Assembly (NCBI GenBank): GCA_029844215.1
Contig: CM056740.1
Location: forward strand, 24,161,873-24,225,872
DNA from: Przewalskia tangutica
Lineage: Eukaryota > Streptophyta > Magnoliopsida > Solanales > Solanaceae
Direction: 5' to 3'
DNA length: 64,000 bases
Positions 43,937 through 55,488 of this stretch are shown piece by piece. Each line of letters opens with the position of its first letter. The first letter of the stretch is position 1. The notes under the pieces are model-generated. The model was not told the DNA's origin. It saw only the letters and a program-made list of their open reading frames with translations, and ran no database searches. A program made the translations under genes and the position numbers.

Positions 43937-44614
43937 AGGGGGCTGCAGGACATTTAGGATTGGTTTCCATTCTTCTCACTCTGAGATCGTGCGATAGAGC
44001 TGTGTCGTTAGGGTCGTTTCTCCCTAACGAGTTATGTTGATTGCAGCTACGAGAAAGGCGATGACCAGGAAGGACTATGTGGATTGCGTATCCAGGTTGG
44101 TAATGATTATAGTATAGCTGGTATTGTGACCTACATCTATACGGAGTTATGTATGAGGGTCAGACGCGTGTTGCCTAGAATGATTTTAGATTACCGAGAG
44201 TTGGTAAAGACCAATTAGATATCGGGAAGGTATGAAACAGTTAATGAATTCTCGCCAAGGTCTGGTGTTTTATTTTGAGATATTTGGGAAAGGATGAGCT
44301 GTCTGATAGGGCAGTGAACCCTTAAGAAGACATGTTAAGGAACTTAATGGAATACCATGTTAATATATTAAGCTTCGTGGTAGGCTTAAGAGAATTGTAC
44401 GGATGAGGTTCGTATAGAGTAAGTAATGGTTGTTGTGATCAAGACGACACGATTATGGTATTATGAGAAGTTTTTGTACCGTTCTTGGGGATCGTAAGGT
44501 AGGCTTGGAGCATGGAAATTGCGAGCTTAAGAATATTGATAACTGCCGAGACCTTAGATATATAAGGCTCTCTCGGGCCATAAGATTTTAAGTCAGACCA
44601 AAGATAAGAGTTAA

Positions 44615-44850
44615 GTGCGACGGTGGGGCGGGGTGAGGACCTATTGCGGGTCGCCCCATAGCCTGAAATGGAGTGGAATCAGTTAGTAGTAGTTCCGCTA
44701 CGTGACAGGGTCACGATGGTGCAAGGCCCAAGTCTAGTTAATTGTTTTACGGGTTCGTGGACGCGTTCCACCGGAACCATGTAGTGAAAGCCGGAAATGG
44801 CCTTATATTGTTTTATAGAGTGACTCCAAAGATTAGAGGCCAGAATCAGT
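44615..44850 (+). other. Conserved non-coding block (copy in D)
   Basis: Shows 'GGGGCGGGGTGAGGACC', 'TGCGGGTCGCCCCATAG', 'GACAGGGTCACGATGGTGC', 'GGGTTCGTGGACGCGTTCCA' and 'CCGGAAATGGCCTTA'. The block is kept in a type B element lacking gag. Confidence 0.6.
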
Positions 44851-45780
44851 ATGGAAGTTATGTAGGTATGCTAGTTTGAGTATGGATTAGTTGGCTTCGT
44901 GAGTGCCAAGGTTGACATCTTAGTATAAGTATTGTTATGTGGCCATGGGTGGCATATGTAGTATGAAGGGTGCAGTAGGAGGAGACTATGTCGCTATCTA
45001 ATTAGATTGGACTCCGAAAGAACATTCGAGGACGAATGTTTCTAAGGGGGGAAGAATGTTACACCCCGAAACTCCAGGACATGTTTAAGAGAATGTACGT
45101 AAGGAATCAAGACTTGGAAATTAGTATGAAAGGAAGAATTGTTTTTCCGACGGAAAATCTTCCGAACGTCGGAAAGGAAAAATGTTCGTTGAGGAGAATT
45201 GGATTCTCAAAATGCATTAATTGAAGAAGTATGGAACTTATTATCATTATGGAAATTTATTTTTACGGATTTGGTCACGTGGGGCCCACCCGAGGAATTT
45301 TACATTTTTGTAGGGCCCACGAGGGTTACGGAATTTTATGGACGAATGAGAGGGCGACACGTGACACCCCCACACTTGACCTTGGACGAACATTTGCAAG
45401 GGTATAATGGTCATTGACCATTTTAGAAGATAAGTCTTGCTAGCTTGAGTTTGTTGACCAAGTCAACTTGCCACTTGTGCTTAATCCATGTGATTTTCAT
45501 CTTAGCCACCCATTTGTTTAAGTCTTAGCCCTCCAATGTGTTATATAAGCATAACTAGTGCAAGACCAAGTCTTCAAACACTTAGAATTATTTCAACATT
45601 TTCTTGTTCTCTTAGGAAGCTCACGGGTTCAATAATTTTCCCACACAAAAATTTTAGTTTGTGATCCTTTATTCACAAGACTTAAACCCAAGGTCCCTAA
45701 GTGTATTGTAAGGATATCTCAATAGAAAGATTTCGGAAAAACGACGTTTTCACGTTAGTCGCAAGGCGGAAACTTAAGGG

Positions 45781-45848
45781 GTTCTTCAACTTTGAAGTTG
45801 GGACTTGAAGATGGGTTCTTCAACTTTGAAGTTGGGACTTGAAGATGG
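45781..45848 (+). repeat. 34-bp tandem duplication in D 3' LTR
   Basis: Unit GTTCTTCAACTTTGAAGTTG plus GGACTTGAAGATGG at 45781 and 45815; single copy in the 5' LTR near 41010. Confidence 0.9.
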
Positions 45849-47548
45849 GTTCTTCATAGGCTTCTAAGGAGTGCTTGGAGCGGATTGGAACATAAGGAAA
45901 GGAGCTAAGAATTGCTAAGGAGCGACTTTGAATCTTGGAAAGATTAAGGGCTTGTAAAGGTATAATTTTTGTCGTTTTAGTAATTAAGATTACTTATTGT
46001 TGTAGCTATGGATATTAGCAAGCATGGGGTATTTAGTATGAAGTTTGATAAGTGTATTGATTGTTGGAACCCTAATCTGAAAACTAGTATGTTAGCCCTT
46101 AAGATTTTAATGCAAGTTGGTTACTAGTTAAGTTGTCATATGTTATATAAAGAAGGAAATTGTAGTTGTTGAAGTTGTTTTTGACTATATAACATGTTGA
46201 CCTAAGAACTTGGATTTAAAAGGAATTGGAAAGTTTGATAAGTTGTTGCACCTTTTGGCCGAAAATGGCATTGTATTATGGACTAGTTTCGTATTAATTT
46301 GTGGGGAAGAATTTTACACGTCCTGTTAAGGCGTGTAATCCCCTTTGGTTAGCTGAACTGTTGGGCCTTAAATGTGGCGTGTTTGGTTATTGTATTCGGC
46401 CTTGAAAAAGGTGGCAAAGTATGTAGAAACAAAGGAAGTGCTGTCCGATTTTCCGTAGAATTTAGTGACTTAGCACTTAGAATATTCTACGTTCGAAGCT
46501 AGAGGTTAATGGACGTATTATGGCCATTTTAGGTTGAAGTACTAAGTATAGCGGATTCTACTTGAAGGATGGAATAAGCTATCAAGGTTGAAGTACTTCG
46601 GAGCATTTTGCTAATTGTCGATAATCGTCGCGAGGTATGTGAACCTCTTCCTTCCTTTGGCATGATTCTATGTATGAAATATACATGTAGTAGTATTTCA
46701 TGATTTCGTCTACTCTTAGAAGTTAAGAGGTAGTTATGTTGATTTACTCTATGTAAAAGCTACGTTTAAGAAATCCTAAGTTCTTACCAAGTCTTATGGG
46801 GGATGTTGGTAAGAGTCGTTAGGGAGCTTTTGGAGTCGAGTTGACTCGGCTAAGTTACTGACAAATGAGTAAGTATCGAACAAGCCATTGCAGCGTTAAT
46901 AAAGGAAAATGTAATGCCGATAATTATATTAAAACAAGTAGAATTCTCCATCTGCATAGAAGCTAAGATAAGACAAAATTGTATTACATTTTCTAGATCA
47001 TGGCTACTTAAACAAGATCGTTATAAATAAGTATAACTTATTCACAACGCACCAAGTATATGTTGCTTAATTTAAAAGAGTTTACGTATGAAGTTTTTAA
47101 GACTTTGAAACTTGTTTTCTTAAAAGTTAAGGGACTGGAAGTATGTTGAAGACTATGTGAATTGATTTGGAAAGTATAAGTCTCTTGGATATAAAAAGGA
47201 ATGAATTTGTTTAAGACATAAAGAGTTATAACGACTTTATGGGAAGTTGGTTATAACAACTTTATGGAAGATTAAAAGAATGGTTTTCTTCAGTAATGTA
47301 AGCAAAGAAATGATTTGAAATAAAGAAGGGCAAATTGTTTTAAAGGTACCAATTGCTTAAGGTTTTTAAGTAAGAAGTCACGTAATTTAGAAGCCGGTAA
47401 TTGTATTTCTAAAAAGGTAATGTGACTTGTCTTGAAAAGTAGAGATGACTTGATACTACGGTTGTTAGTGTCTTGGAAGTTTTATTTGAAAAAGAGTCCT
47501 TCTAAAGGAGTAGAGGTGCGTGGTACGTTGGATTAAATTCCCGGATTT

Positions 47549-48003
47549 TATATGACATTATCGTCCCAGAAATGGGCCGCGAGATACCTTTAAAGCGAAC
47601 TATATGACATTATCGTCCCGAAATGGGCCGGCAAGATACCTTTAAGGCGCACTATATGACATTATCGTCCCGAAATGGGCCGGCAAGATACCTTGAGGCG
47701 ACTATATGACATTATCGTCCCGAAATGGGTCGGGCAAGATACCTTTAGGCGAACTATATGACATTATCGTCCCGAAATGGACCGGCAAGATACCTTTATG
47801 GGCGAACTATATGACATTATCGTCCCGTAAATGGGCCGGCAAGATACCTTTATGGGCGCACTATATGACATTATCGTCCCGAAATGGGCCGCAAGATACC
47901 TTTATGGGCACTATATGACATCATCGTCCAAGAAATGGGCCGCAAGATAATTGTATGGGCGCACTATGTGATTTTATCGCGCCCCGATGGCCGGGTAGTA
48001 TAG
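47549..48003 (+). repeat. 50-54 bp minisatellite, 9 copies (D 3' LTR)
   Basis: Units begin at 47549, 47601, 47653, 47703, 47755, 47808, 47862, 47912 and 47965. A 70-codon frame (47706-47918) repeating 'YMTLSSRN' is a by-product. Confidence 0.9.
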
Positions 48004-48667
48004 GCGTCCCTCCGTAAAGGGCCGGATTAGGTTATGAAAGATAAGTAAGTTATATGGTAATGAACTTGATGTTTTTCCTAAGTATGTACGTAAGAAAGTG
48101 GCTATAACGTTTAGTGAAAATGGGAAAAGATAATAAGGTACGATTAAGTTCACGAGATAGTAATGACATGGTAGGTTCAGGTATTTACTTATTTTACACT
48201 TACTTCTGTCATGCTTTTTACAGATATGTTTTAATTGTTGTACCTTATTTCTGTTCCATATTCTGCACTGTTGTTATCGACTTTTCGAGGCCGTTCATGC
48301 CCGCAGTTTAGGTACACATTGTGGATCCGCGAGCTTAGGATCTGGTTCAAGATTTGAGATGGCTCGATGTTCCGAGTTGTCATGGCTATGTATATTCGAG
48401 GTACGGCGGGCCTTGTCCGTCATAGTATGTGTTCAAATCTAGAGGTCCGTATTCACATGTAATTTGGGTCGTTAGAGTTGTAATTACATTTTTGGATAGT
48501 GTAAGCCCTTTTTGGGTGATTTATATTACGGCAGCCTTATCGGTTTTGCCTTGGTTTTAAGAAAAAAAAAATGTGTTACTTATTTTTCCACAGCAGTTTA
48601 TTTATGTTGTATGTTTCAAGGGTGCCCAGGTAGGGCACCAGTCGCGGCCCGGGGACGGGTCGTGACA

Positions 48668-48672
48668 CTCTT
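48668..48672 (+). other. Target-site duplication of D, right
   Basis: CTCTT, matching 40281-40285. Confidence 0.9.
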
Positions 48673-49667
48673 GTCCTTATATTGTAATTGGAAATTACAT
48701 ACTGTAGTTGTATAGAAATGTATATAAGATACATAGAAGGATATTACAGAAGAGAATTGAACTGTAATAGAAGGATATTAAAGAAGATTAAAGCACTTAC
48801 ATAGACTGTATTTCTGATGACTTGTGTAGCTTAACGGGTAGGGAAGTGCTGCCCAATTTTCCGTAGAATAAAAGAATCTGTATCTAGAAATATTTTACAG
48901 AATAGTCTAGACATTGATAGACTTATGACCGATATAGGTTGAAGTACTGCGAGTAGCATATTCTACTCGAAGGGTGGAAAAGGCTAGCAGGATTACAGTA
49001 CTTTGGAGCTATTTGCTAATAGTCGATAAATCGTCGCGAGGTATGTGATTCTTCCTATACTCTTGAACATGATATTTTAAAAGAATATATATAGTACGGT
49101 AGACGTACGTGTGTTAACTGAACATGGTTTTACTTCGATGTCTTTTGACTTGAGTTTTAAATGATAAGAATCTTGAAGTATTTCAAAAGAATTAAGAATC
49201 GTTTTTGAAAGAAGAGTAATACTTGGTTTTAAAAGCTTAAGAGTTATACTAGCTTTATGGGAAGTTAGGTATAACGACTTAAGAAAGATAAAAGAATGGT
49301 TTATTAATTAAGAGACTTAAAAGATAAGAGACTTGACTTAAATGAATTAATATGAAGGTTGTTAAGAAGTGTGAAACCTCATTCGTGAGTAATGAGTGCT
49401 TGGTTTTTAAAGAATAATGTTTTACTGATTTCGGAAATGAGAATAAGAATCGAACGAACCACTGCAGCGTTAATAAAGGAAAATGTATTGACAAATAAGT
49501 AATTATATTAAAACCAGTAGAAACCTCCATCTGCATAGAAGCTAAGATAAGACAAAATTGTACTACATTTCCTAGATCATGGCTGCTTTAATAAGATTGG
49601 TATAAACAAGAATAACCTACTCACACATAAGGCATATGTTGCTCAAATTGTTTTAAAAGAGAATTAC
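48673..49667 (+). mobile_element. Element E 3' LTR, part 2
   Basis: It continues 'GTCCTTATATTGTAATTGG' exactly where part 1 stopped and matches 35710-36714. It is interrupted after GAATTAC by element F. The 85-codon minus frame (49279-49536) has an identical twin at 36326-36583, which reflects LTR identity rather than a gene. Confidence 0.9.
49663..49667 (+). other. Target-site duplication of F, left
   Basis: ATTAC, repeated at 59139-59143. The empty site is visible at 36709-36713 in E's 5' LTR (GAATTACGTTATT). Confidence 0.9.
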
Positions 49668-52636
49668 TGTCACGACCCGAACCCGGGCCCGTGACTGGTG
49701 CCTTACCCCGGGCACCCTAGTGACACAACATCAGAGTAATCAGCGGAACATAAAACCACAACATGAGATAACAGAAAAATATAAAACAATAATCTGTGAA
49801 AACTTGCCTTTCGGCATATATATAACCATCAACTCTTTTACAAATGAACAGCTTAATCCTTTTTACCAACCCTGCCCACAACAGTACTACTGCACCTAAG
49901 AATGATACGACACAATGGCGGACAGGGCCCCGCCAAACCCCGAATGTAAACACTTACTACGACAGGACTATACCACCGATAAGCCTCCGAGAAACGGAGC
50001 TTCCCAAACGCCGAATCGTGACTCGAGAGCTAGGATCAACGATCGATGTACCTCAACTGCGGCATGAACGCAGCCGGCGAGGTCGATAACAAAAATTTAG
50101 TATGTGAAACTAAAAATAAATCAGAAATGAAATCATAGTAGTCTATACAAAGCAGAGACATGTATGATAACCAAACTACGATTCACCATAAATAAGCGAT
50201 CATGTCAAGTCGTGACTCACGCCTCAAGTCATCACTCAATTTAACAATGGGTCTCACGCCCACAACATCAATCGTGCCGTGGAATACCTTCCTCACCGCC
50301 TAGCTTTATGATATACAAGCACCAAGGAATACACATGAACACCGTGTCCCACCTGTGTCCTAATAAAACTGCATGGTGAACGAAGGCATAGCCGACTACT
50401 AACACCTACGCACCAACAAGGTCATAATCAGATCATAAGATATGTCTGCGTCACATGATCAAAGCCGCCACTTGCCCGCAGCACCTAATGTGCGCGTCTA
50501 GTCCTGGAACTTCCCGCAGACTCGCGTAGGCCAATCTCATCGCCCGCATGAGGTATTCCCGCGTCGGTAGCTACTCCGCGTCGCCCCGACTTCGCAAATC
50601 GCATGGCCCACATGGACCGCGTACCCATAAAGGGCGACACTAACACGAACTCTCGTAGCTCGCATAGGCCCGGGACTGCATGAGGTATTCTCGAATCATA
50701 GGTCCATCGACCACCGAGTCTACCCCCAGACGGAGGACACTTAACCCGGAATCATCTCAAGAGATGAATGCCACCATACTATCATAACGACCGATAGTTA
50801 ATAAGCACAATCAAGGAACCCCTTTACACAAACATCACAAGATACTAACACACGTAGCATCCTAACACGTTTACTTATCAAAGCAACAAGAAAGTATTAC
50901 AAGGTTATCACAAACCAATACCATCAAGTTATTCACACAAGGTACTTTCTACTAACAAGTTCGGGTATCTATCCCCAAAGTACTTCACACATTAAAATCT
51001 TAAAAAAGATCTGTTTCTTTCACATAAGTCACACAATACCCGTAGTATAAAATAGAGTGACTGTCCTTTTAAGAAACCCAAAACTCTTACCTTTGTAAAA
51101 TCAAGTAACAACATTATTTTCCAAACGTCCAAGTTTGCCTAATTTCAAAAGTTCACGTTTCTTATTTTTGAAAGGTTCCGTAGTTCATAGTCTTATTCAT
51201 TTAAGAATATAATTCTCTTTTAAACAATCTGAGAAATATAAGCCTTATGTGTGAGTAGGATATTCTTGTTTATAACAATCTTATTACAGACCATGATCTA
51301 GAAATATCATTTTGTCTCATCTTAGCTTCTATGCGGATGGAAGTTTCTACCGTTTTCATAATACTTAATTATTCAAAACATTTCCTTTTATTAACGCCGC
51401 AGTTGGTTTGTCGATACACATTCGATTTCAAATCAAGAAAGCATTCTTAAGCCGTTATACCTAACTTCCCATAAAGCTAGTATAACTCTTAAGTTTTCAA
51501 ACACCCAGTTTTACTTCTCCTTTCAAAGTGATTCAAAATCTTTTGAAAATACTTCAAGTTCTTTCTTATCATATAACAAGCCGATTATAGTTCAAATCGA
51601 TTACCTTTAAAACCACATGTATTTTCTTACTAACATAAAGTCGTTATAACCAACTTCCCGTAAAGCCGTTATAACACTTTATGTTTTAAACCACTCAAAC
51701 ACATTTAGCACATGCGCTCACCGTACTACATAGTTTACACATATCATGCTAGAGAGATAGGAAGAGGTTCACATACCTCGCGACGAGTATCGACTCATAG
51801 CAAAACGCTCCAAGTACTTCCAAACGTCGGCTACCCCTTAAGCCACGTAGATCGCGCCACACGTAGTACATCCACCTATAAGGCCACAAGGCGCTTATTA
51901 ACATTTAGGTCTCATCGTAGAACTTCTACAGAAAATTCGGCAGCACTTCCCCCCCCCCCCGCAACAGCGTAAATCTCCTCCTCTATCGAGGCCGGCTACC
52001 AAGCCAACCAGGGGGGGTTATACATCTAACCCTAACGGGTACAATTCTACTCCACGGTACTACTACACAAGTCTACTGTAATACAGTCCTATGTAATTAC
52101 AGTTCAGTACTATATATAGTATACTTCAACTATATACTCCTACAACATGTAATATCCAATTACAATAGGACAAGATAATTACCTCGATAAGCCCATAATT
52201 ATCCAAGTATAAAGTCGATCACCGGCAATCGTTTAGCTCGACTCCGGCGCTCCAACCCGCTCTAAACCACCCTTAGAAGTTCTAACCAACTTCTACAACA
52301 TACTCCAACGGACTATGGAGCTTTTCCTAGGGTTTCGGTTGTTGGACCGACGGTAAGTAGAATAGTATTTACGGCTTTTCAGAAGGTAGAACCTTAGAAT
52401 ACAACAAGGTATAAGGCTAAGGTAATTTGGGCATTATAACAATACTAGGAGAGTATTTCTATACCACAAAAGGGGGGTATTATACGAAAGCACCTAGGCT
52501 AGGGGGGGTACCCCACGGCTAGCACCTCAAAGGAGGGGGGGGTGTCTACCCCTCACCCAAGACACCACTCTAAGGGGGAAGGAAGAAGCTTTCAAGACTT
52601 AGGCAATTGTGAATGAATTAGTCTTCCAAGGGAGGG

Positions 52637-52646
52637 GTATTTATAG
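52637..52646 (-). promoter_or_regulatory. Putative TATA box, F 3' LTR
   Basis: GTATTTATAG on the plus strand. Confidence 0.5.
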
Positions 52647-52979
52647 GTCAAGTGAAAGCCAACCAATGGCCAAGATTACACCAAGTGTTAGGCAAGTGTA
52701 GGGCCAAGATTCACCCATGTGTACCTAGCCAACTTGCACACAAAATATCTACCAAAAATATCTCCCACTTGCCTTCCCAATCGTCCACGTGTCGCCCACT
52801 TTGCCCACCAACGGTAGGTGCCGCCGCCTCTCGTTGGTCCAAAATGTTCCGTCTCTCGGAAAAATCCAAAAATACTAAATGACATAGCGGAAATTCCCTA
52901 CGAAAGTCGTGGAAAACGTTTTCGAAAAACGACTCTAACCGTGTTGTGCACAAACATATTTCGCCCAAAGGTGCCACAT

Positions 52980-52999
52980 GGGGTGACACGTGTCGCCCC
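52980..52999. promoter_or_regulatory. U3 palindrome with G-box core (F 3' LTR)
   Basis: GGGGTGACAC-GTGTCGCCCC, containing ACACGTGT. Confidence 0.6.
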
Positions 53000-53312
53000 G
53001 ATTAAATCAAAATATTTCGTCTTGAAAATATCCAAAACGGCCAAAATCTCAAAATCAAAGCGGCCCCACAAAATCAGAATTTCTCCCGTGGGCCCCACGT
53101 GACCATTTTCGAAAATAAAATTCCATAATTCTCTAATATTCCAGAAGTCCGAATACCAAATCGGGAATCCAATTCCATAAACGAACCTTTTTCCTTCACA
53201 AAACCGAAACTTTTCCGTGGAAAAAATCGCCTCTTTCTTCCTTTCCAATCTTTACGTCAGATTCTCGCACGTACGTCCTCGCATACATACCCTGGAACTA
53301 CGGGGTATAACA

Positions 53313-53347
53313 TTCTTCCCCCCTTAGAAACATTCGTCCCGAATGTT
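53313..53347 (-). promoter_or_regulatory. PPT and adjacent hairpin of element F
   Basis: Minus strand: hairpin AACATTCG-GGA-CGAATGTT (53329-53347), then PPT AAGGGGGGAAGAA (53313-53325), then TGTTATACC. The PPT equals that of type B element D, although the LTR is type A. Confidence 0.8.
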
Positions 53348-54289
53348 CCTTCTAAGTCTCAAAACGAACACGTGACAGTATAGTCTTCACTACTATACTT
53401 ACGAAACAATCCTGCCACAGCTGGCCACAGAAATACCCACGTAAAATACTTACATCCAAGTCCACGAGGAAACACCTCTAACATCACCACAAATAATACT
53501 ACTTTTGTCACTTTGTCGCGAGCCTTGCTCCGACGACCCAACAAATGGTACCGGGCTGCTTGCGATCCCTGAAGCTGTCGTACACTCGGATTCTTATCAC
53601 ATTTCTGATACTGCTTTAGTATCCAAAACTCGGGGTTACTATCTCTAACGTGGTCATCATTAACTGGGAACATTCTGGATGGATCTTCGATACTTTCCAA
53701 CATAACAATACGAAGACCGGACGCCCTTCCTCCTACGTCGGACGGCAAATGCTAACATATAGGCAACCTGGCCTATTCTTCACATGAACTCACAAAGGCC
53801 CAAAGTAACTCGGGCTAAGTTCCCTTTGTTTCCAAAACTCGTCACACCCTAACCGGGGTGGTACTTTCAAGAAGACCGACCGTCAACCTGAACTCTAAGC
53901 GTCGTCGCCGATTATCCGCACGATTCCTCCGAGTGCGTAACTTCTTCTAGACAAGCTTCGTACTATCCACAGTCTGCTGGAACAAGCCTGAACCAACTAT
54001 CTGAACCCTGCCAACATCGAACCAATCGACCGGCAACTTGCATTTCTGCCCCTACAAGGCGTCACAAGACGACATCCGAACACTGAAATGGTAGCTTAAA
54101 CACTTCAACCGAGACAACGATCTCGCATTACCCTGAAATCAAAACACTGGCCCGAGGGCGAATGCGATTCTGAGACTTACCTGAGTTCCTAGCCCTGCCT
54201 GGTACAAACTCCCAGAAAGAGAAACAGCCGTACCCTGGGCTCCACTGTCCGTCATAAGGTGAAGGTAGGCACCCCGTGCAACCTCACAA
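53348..54289 (-). other. Non-coding internal stretch of element F
   Basis: About 940 bases between PPT and conserved block without a conserved frame. It includes the CACTTTGTCGCGAGCCTTGC segment (53510-53530) that also appears next to the PBS of element C. I recognise no protein domain in either strand. Confidence 0.5.
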
Positions 54290-54560
54290 CCTTTTTAGAT
54301 AACAACAACACCGAGGGAACGACCGACCAAGAACACGATAAGTCGCTTCATCGGCCCGACCACAGTCGAACGCATCCACGAACTTGCACGCGGCTAACGA
54401 TACATGGGGCTAACACCCTCATGACCCTACCACAAGGCGGGACCACCACAAACTGACCCCACCACCATACCTGCCGCGGGTTGACCCGCAACATGGCCTC
54501 AACCCGACCCGGCATTGCGCAAAACACTAGCTCCCCGAAGGAATAATTTCACAAATCATA
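54290..54560 (-). other. Conserved non-coding block (copy in F)
   Basis: On the minus strand it has 'GGGTCGGGTTGAGGCCATG', 'TTGCGGGTCAACCCGCGG', 'TGGTGGTCCCGCC' and 'TAGGGTCATGAGGGTG'. It matches the order in E. Confidence 0.65.
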
Positions 54561-54839
54561 TTACGAAAACCTAGCGGTCTTCCTAGCTCGACTACCTTCT
54601 TTCAAATCACGCTACTCAGGGACTTATCCCACGAACATAGCTCACGTGCACTATGCACTCCTATAAGGGTCAAACATAACACTACACCTTTCTCGAGATG
54701 GCCTTACCTCTAAGGTCTTTACGTATAACACTCTAAGGCTCACACCTTCTCTATCCCCCAAAATCTTACTCGGTTAACCCACCATGATTCTAATCACAAC
54801 TAACACACTGCTATCAGAACATAGCACTTAAGGTATACT

Positions 54840-55284
54840 CACCTTGAAAGTTACCAAAGGACCTTGCTGCTCTGGCCCTCTTCTGTTGTCCTTCGTTAAC
54901 CCGTCGATCTCTACGTTTCTCGGCCTGATGCGCATAAGCCCGTACACAGGCCATGCTCAAGCCTAATCAAGAATTACTTTGCACAACCTCTTTTAGATAG
55001 TCCTCCGGACTCGCAGACATCGGTATACTCTCTGGTAGCCAAATCTATAGCTAATGTGGTTGTCTCTTGGCAATCTATATTCTCTGTTCGTGGGCGAAGG
55101 TTCAAATATTATGGTCAGAGGCACCGCCGCCGTGCTAAACTCTCTGGGGCTAGTGGCGTCGCAAAACTTCCCGAATGAAGCACTACCCTAGGTAATGATT
55201 GGGCTGTGCCTCGCCACCCTCTGAACTCTACTCGCGACTCTCTCGGCCGCTTGCCCTCCTGGGCGGGTTGCCTACGCGAGGCAT
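54840..55284 (-). pseudogene. gag: Broken short gag of element F
   Basis: Starts at the ATG 55284-55282 ('MPRVGNPPRRAS'). The downstream sequence parallels element G almost base for base ('GTGCTTCATTCGGGA', 'GAGAGTTTAGCAC', 'GAACAGAGAATATAGATT', 'DYLKEVVQ'). It ends near 'SFGNFQG' (about 54850). The capsid core seen in C and E is not recognisable, so this is a shorter gag variant. Stops occur throughout. Confidence 0.6.
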
Positions 55285-55394
55285 AGCGATAAGGGAAAGA
55301 ATTTCGTCAGAGGGTCCAACTAACAACACAGCTCTAAGGCACGATCTCAGAGTGAGAAGAATAGAAACCAATCCTAAATATCCTATAGCCTCCT

Positions 55395-55428
55395 GATTAT
55401 TGGTGTGGTGCACAACACACCGATAATC
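55395..55428 (-). promoter_or_regulatory. Leader hairpin with palindromic loop (element F)
   Basis: Minus strand: stems GATTAT/ATAATC and GGTGTG/CACACC, loop TTGTGCAC. The upper stem is fully Watson-Crick (G-C where the first element has G-T). Confidence 0.6.
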
Positions 55429-55473
55429 AAGACTTCATCGATATGGTGCGTAGACACTTTCCGAGGATTAAGC

Positions 55474-55484
55474 GCTCGATACCA
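55474..55484 (-). other. PBS of element F (degenerate)
   Basis: The plus strand reads GCTCGATACCA against consensus GCTCTGATACCA; one T is missing at a CTG site. Confidence 0.75.
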
Positions 55485-55488
55485 CTTT

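Larger units (their letters stand above)
43840..45056 (+). other. Non-coding internal region of element D
   Basis: Contains the PBS (43844-43855), leader, hairpin, about 550 bases with no recognised content (44050-44600), the conserved non-coding block (44615-44850), hairpin AACATTCG-AGGA-CGAATGTT (45021-45040) and PPT AAGGGGGGAAGAA (45044-45056). No frame of 60 codons exists on either strand. Confidence 0.8.
40286..48667 (+). mobile_element. Element D: complete type B retrotransposon without gag or pol
   Basis: An 8.4-kb element with LTRs 40286-43839 and 45057-48667, PBS at 43844-43855, PPT at 45044-45056 and a perfect CTCTT target duplication. The internal region (43840-45056) is only 1.2 kb and I find no Gag, protease, RT or integrase motif in it. 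This is the architecture of a large retrotransposon derivative (LARD). The LTRs are very similar apart from repeat-number changes and small indels, so insertion is recent. All proteins must have come from a helper element. Confidence 0.9.
45057..48667 (+). mobile_element. Element D 3' LTR
   Basis: 3611 bases, starting after the PPT and ending GGTCGTGACA before the CTCTT duplication. It differs from the 5' LTR mainly by a 34-bp tandem duplication (45781-45848), nine instead of eight minisatellite units, and many 1-3 base differences concentrated in the last 1 kb. Confidence 0.9.
49668..53312 (-). mobile_element. Element F 3' LTR (antisense)
   Basis: 3645 bases, TGTCACGACCCGAACCCGGG ... CTACGGGGTATAACA on the plus strand. 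TATA at 52637-52646, U3 palindrome at 52980-52999. The GC-rich module lies at 50460-50730. Open frames inside (for example 116 codons at 52898-53248, minus) overlap U3 and are not proteins I recognise. Confidence 0.9.
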
